Origin: Corallococcus caeni
GTDB lineage: Bacteria > Myxococcota > Myxococcia > Myxococcales > Myxococcaceae
Direction: 5' to 3'
Assembly (NCBI RefSeq): GCF_036245865.1
Contig: NZ_BTTW01000009.1
Location: 186,001-250,000 of the forward strand
Length of the DNA: 64,000 nucleotides
The notes under the pieces were generated by a model that saw only the letters and a program-made list of their open reading frames with translations, was not told where the DNA came from and did not search any database. The position numbers were made by a program, and so were the translations under genes. Each line of letters starts with the position of its first letter. Position 1 is the stretch's first letter. Positions 62,262 to 64,000 of the stretch are shown here, in pieces.

Positions 62262-63560
62262 ATGAGCCCACCGCCCCCCTTCCTCTTGTCTTCGTCACGG
62301 CCCCTGATGGGACGGCGTGCCTTGCTGGGATGGATGGGAGCCCTCGCCCTCGCTGGCTGCTCTCGGGAAGGACCGACTGGAGCCCGGGCGAAGCCGCTGC
62401 GAGTACCCGTCCCCGGCTGGCGTGGGTTGCTGTACTTCAAGCAGGAGCGTCCAGGTTCGCGGCGTGACTTGTGGATTCAATCCCTGGATGGGCTGCGGCA
62501 CCACGCACTCACGGACAGCGGGCGGCTGGCAGGCTGGAACCGTCCCCAGGTGGAAGGCCCCCTCAATGGGGCCTGCATCTCGCCGGATGGGACCCGCGTG
62601 GCCTATGCGGAGCGCCATCCCGCCGCTTCGGACGGAGCGAGCCTCGCGCCCGTGCAAGCCTGGAACGTGCTGCTCGTGGTCAATGCGGATGGCGCGGGCC
62701 GACGCATCCTCGTGGACCTGCGTGACCTGCCCTCTCCACCGAAAGGAGCCCGGGCCAGTTCGTTCATCTGGTCCTCGGACGGAAAGCATCTGGCATATGC
62801 CCTGGAGCTCCCCGGTCCTGGCTGCGAACTCCTGAAGCTGTACACGGTGGATGTCGAGTCAGGCCGGGTGACGGACGTCCCGCTCGGTCCCGTGCAGGGA
62901 AAGCCCCAGCTGTTGGCCTGGGCCCCTTCCCGGAACGAGTTCGTGTTCACTCTTCAGTGCGGCACCACCGGAGCGCAGCGCCTCTGCGTCCTGGACATAC
63001 CCACGGGCCGCATGCGGGCACACGCGGCGGAATGGCCTGCCGTTTCGCCTGACGGCGGTCATGCCTTCGTCACGACCTCCACTCCGGAGGGAAGGAGGGC
63101 ATCCCTGCTCGCCCTTGATGCAGCCTTCACCTCCGAGGCGCCATTGGGAGCCTTCACGGGAAGATTCAACTGGTACAACCAGCGCCCAGGGGGACTCTTC
63201 ACGGCGGTGACGCCCGAGCCACCGACGACGGAGTGCGCGGGAGTGACGCCCCCACCGCAGCGCTTCTATCGATGGGCCACCCAGACACGCACGCCTCCGC
63301 AGGTGCGCCAGGATGCGACCGCCTTCACGGTCCTGGCCTTCTCGCCGGACGACACCCAGGCCCTGGTGAACATCCTCGTTGGCCGGGACGACTCCCAACC
63401 TGGCTTCTGTGGTGAGGGCTGGCTCCAGCGGCTCCACCTCGTCCAACGGGACGACCTGGAGAGCGACCTTCCGCGTGAGCAACTCCTCGCGAGAAGCACG
63501 CCGCTGGCCCCCTCGACGCCGTGGCCAGGGCCGTCGCTCTACATTGGCTGGCTGCGCTGA
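62262..63560 (+). CDS. PD40/TolB-like propeller lipoprotein
   Basis: A 432-residue lipoprotein. ATG 62262 is reported, ATG 62307 is equally good and gives the sharpest signal MGRRALLGWMGALALAGC. The mature protein has repeated propeller turns ISPDGTRVAYAERH, WSSDGKHLAYALELP and FSPDDTQALVNILV, separated by 40-60 residues, the PD40 pattern of TolB-like periplasmic proteins. A cluster of Cys in QCGTTGAQRLCVL suggests a disulfide. Function unknown; such proteins bind partners or substrates at the envelope. GC falls to about 60% in parts, somewhat below neighbours. Confidence 0.82.
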   Translation: MSPPPPFLLSSSRPLMGRRALLGWMGALALAGCSREGPTGARAKPLRVPVPGWRGLLYFKQERPGSRRDLWIQSLDGLRHHALTDSGRLAGWNRPQVEGPLNGACISPDGTRVAYAERHPAASDGASLAPVQAWNVLLVVNADGAGRRILVDLRDLPSPPKGARASSFIWSSDGKHLAYALELPGPGCELLKLYTVDVESGRVTDVPLGPVQGKPQLLAWAPSRNEFVFTLQCGTTGAQRLCVLDIPTGRMRAHAAEWPAVSPDGGHAFVTTSTPEGRRASLLALDAAFTSEAPLGAFTGRFNWYNQRPGGLFTAVTPEPPTTECAGVTPPPQRFYRWATQTRTPPQVRQDATAFTVLAFSPDDTQALVNILVGRDDSQPGFCGEGWLQRLHLVQRDDLESDLPREQLLARSTPLAPSTPWPGPSLYIGWLR

Positions 63561-63564
63561 CAGC

Positions 63565-63600
63565 GCCGTGGACCCGCCAGGAAGAGGCCGGACCCACGGC
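63565..63600. terminator. Hairpin between convergent genes at 63.6 kb
   Basis: GCCGTGG at 63565-63571 pairs with CCACGGC at 63594-63600, with partly pairing bases between, in the 57-base gap between two convergent genes. A bidirectional terminator candidate. Confidence 0.4.
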
Positions 63601-63617
63601 ACCCTGCGTTCAGCGGA

Positions 63618-64000
63618 CTACTCGCACACGTTGCTGCTGTTGCAGCTCTGCCCCGTGGAGCAGGTTCCGCAGCTCGCGACGCTCCGGACGACGCCGCAGT
63701 TGTCGGTGGCACTCACGGCCCCGCACGTCTTCGCCAACCGAGCACACAGCTGCGCATCCGACTCGCAGATCGCCTCCACCTCCTCCGAGGCCTCGTTGTT
63801 GCTTTCGATTGTCTCCTGAAGGCTCGTCGTCACCCGGGCCTCATAGGAGAAGGAGCCCGGCACCCGTGGCCGCAGCGTGCCCCCCACGCTCGCCGAGGCG
63901 CTGGGGGCCATGGCGCCCAGCGTGCAGACCAGCGTCTCCTCGAAGTGGGTGCATTGGCCCTGGGAAGCAGTCGCCGACACGTACTCGGTCTCCTCGGGCA
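63618..64000 (-). CDS. C-terminal end of a DUF11-repeat, Cys-rich surface protein
   Basis: The frame is open from the window edge to the stop at 63618; only the last about 127 residues are visible. EETEYVSATASQGQCTHFEETLVCTLGAM and SASVGGTLRPRVPG are a DUF11 (conserved repeat) module of the sort used in surface stalks, with the Cys pair of QCTHF...LVCTL. It is followed by a Cys-rich tail CGAVSATDNCGVVRSVASCGTCSTGQSC with eight Cys in about 35 residues, like a small disulfide knot that may anchor or bind. An exported adhesin or structural protein is likely; the N-terminus lies outside the window. Confidence 0.75.
   Translation of the reverse strand, partial: PEETEYVSATASQGQCTHFEETLVCTLGAMAPSASASVGGTLRPRVPGSFSYEARVTTSLQETIESNNEASEEVEAICESDAQLCARLAKTCGAVSATDNCGVVRSVASCGTCSTGQSCNSSNVCE

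Noticed and set aside
61976..62467. Plus-strand open frame across 61.98-62.47 kb as a gene
   Set aside because: No ribosome site, no family resemblance, and its second half overlaps the propeller lipoprotein gene in another frame.

Overview
This is a 64 kb stretch of a very GC-rich bacterial chromosome, almost certainly a myxobacterium of the Myxococcaceae (Corallococcus/Myxococcus type). The evidence is about 70% GC with heavy third-position bias, many lipoproteins and secreted proteins, NtrC-type regulation, a Myxococcales-type sigma factor, a SitA-like lipoprotein toxin with its immunity gene, a bacterial GRAS protein, and DUF1592/DUF1552, GH3 and ASPIC/UnbV families. No rRNA, tRNA, CRISPR array or insertion sequence was recognised. 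Genes are dense and many neighbours overlap by ATGA or GTGA.

Layout. 1-5 kb (minus): exported Asp-box protein, MFS exporter, and a three-gene lipoprotein/membrane-protein operon. 5-14 kb: M3 metallopeptidase lipoprotein followed by a large hairpin, a translationally coupled DUF1592-type/DUF1552 pair, two paralogous CAP-domain lipoproteins, a propeller-like protein and a TPR operon. 14-20.7 kb: dienelactone hydrolase, FKBP isomerase, GlsB-like protein, GNAT-like protein, MATE exporter, tandem hexapeptide protein and a small membrane protein. 20.7-28.7 kb: an accessory cluster with Rieske oxygenase, GH3 ligase, GNAT-like protein and an RnfD/UnbU-UnbV fusion on the minus strand, opposite a fatty acid desaturase and membrane protein on the plus strand. 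28.7-31.7 kb: Imm11-SUFU immunity protein, SitA-like AHH nuclease toxin and a STAS-like protein. 31.8-33.4 kb: GRAS protein overlapping a PncC-type amidohydrolase. 33.8-38.5 kb: TonB-dependent receptor with partner lipoprotein, then a membrane protein.

38.5-45.7 kb is one minus-strand operon: HlyD/MacA-like adaptor, ABC ATPase, duplicated FtsX/MacB permease, NtrC-type regulator and histidine kinase, so an exporter apparently carried with its own two-component system. 46-49.9 kb: outer-membrane-barrel-like protein, MatB-like malonyl-CoA synthetase, single-domain response regulator and oligoribonuclease. 49.9-53.1 kb: OsmC remnant, archease, phosphoribosyltransferase, PRPP synthetase and enoyl-CoA hydratase. 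53.2-60.3 kb: M1 aminopeptidase, LpxL-like acyltransferase, alanine racemase, sigma factor and phosphoesterase. 60.3-64 kb: class C beta-lactamase-like hydrolase with TPR tail, a propeller-type lipoprotein and the C-terminus of a DUF11-repeat protein.

The best candidates for something little described are the UnbUV-fusion/GH3/Rieske/desaturase cluster, the Sit-like toxin with a two-domain immunity protein in a lower-GC patch, and the GRAS-PncC pair. All functions come from reading motifs by eye; no database search was run.
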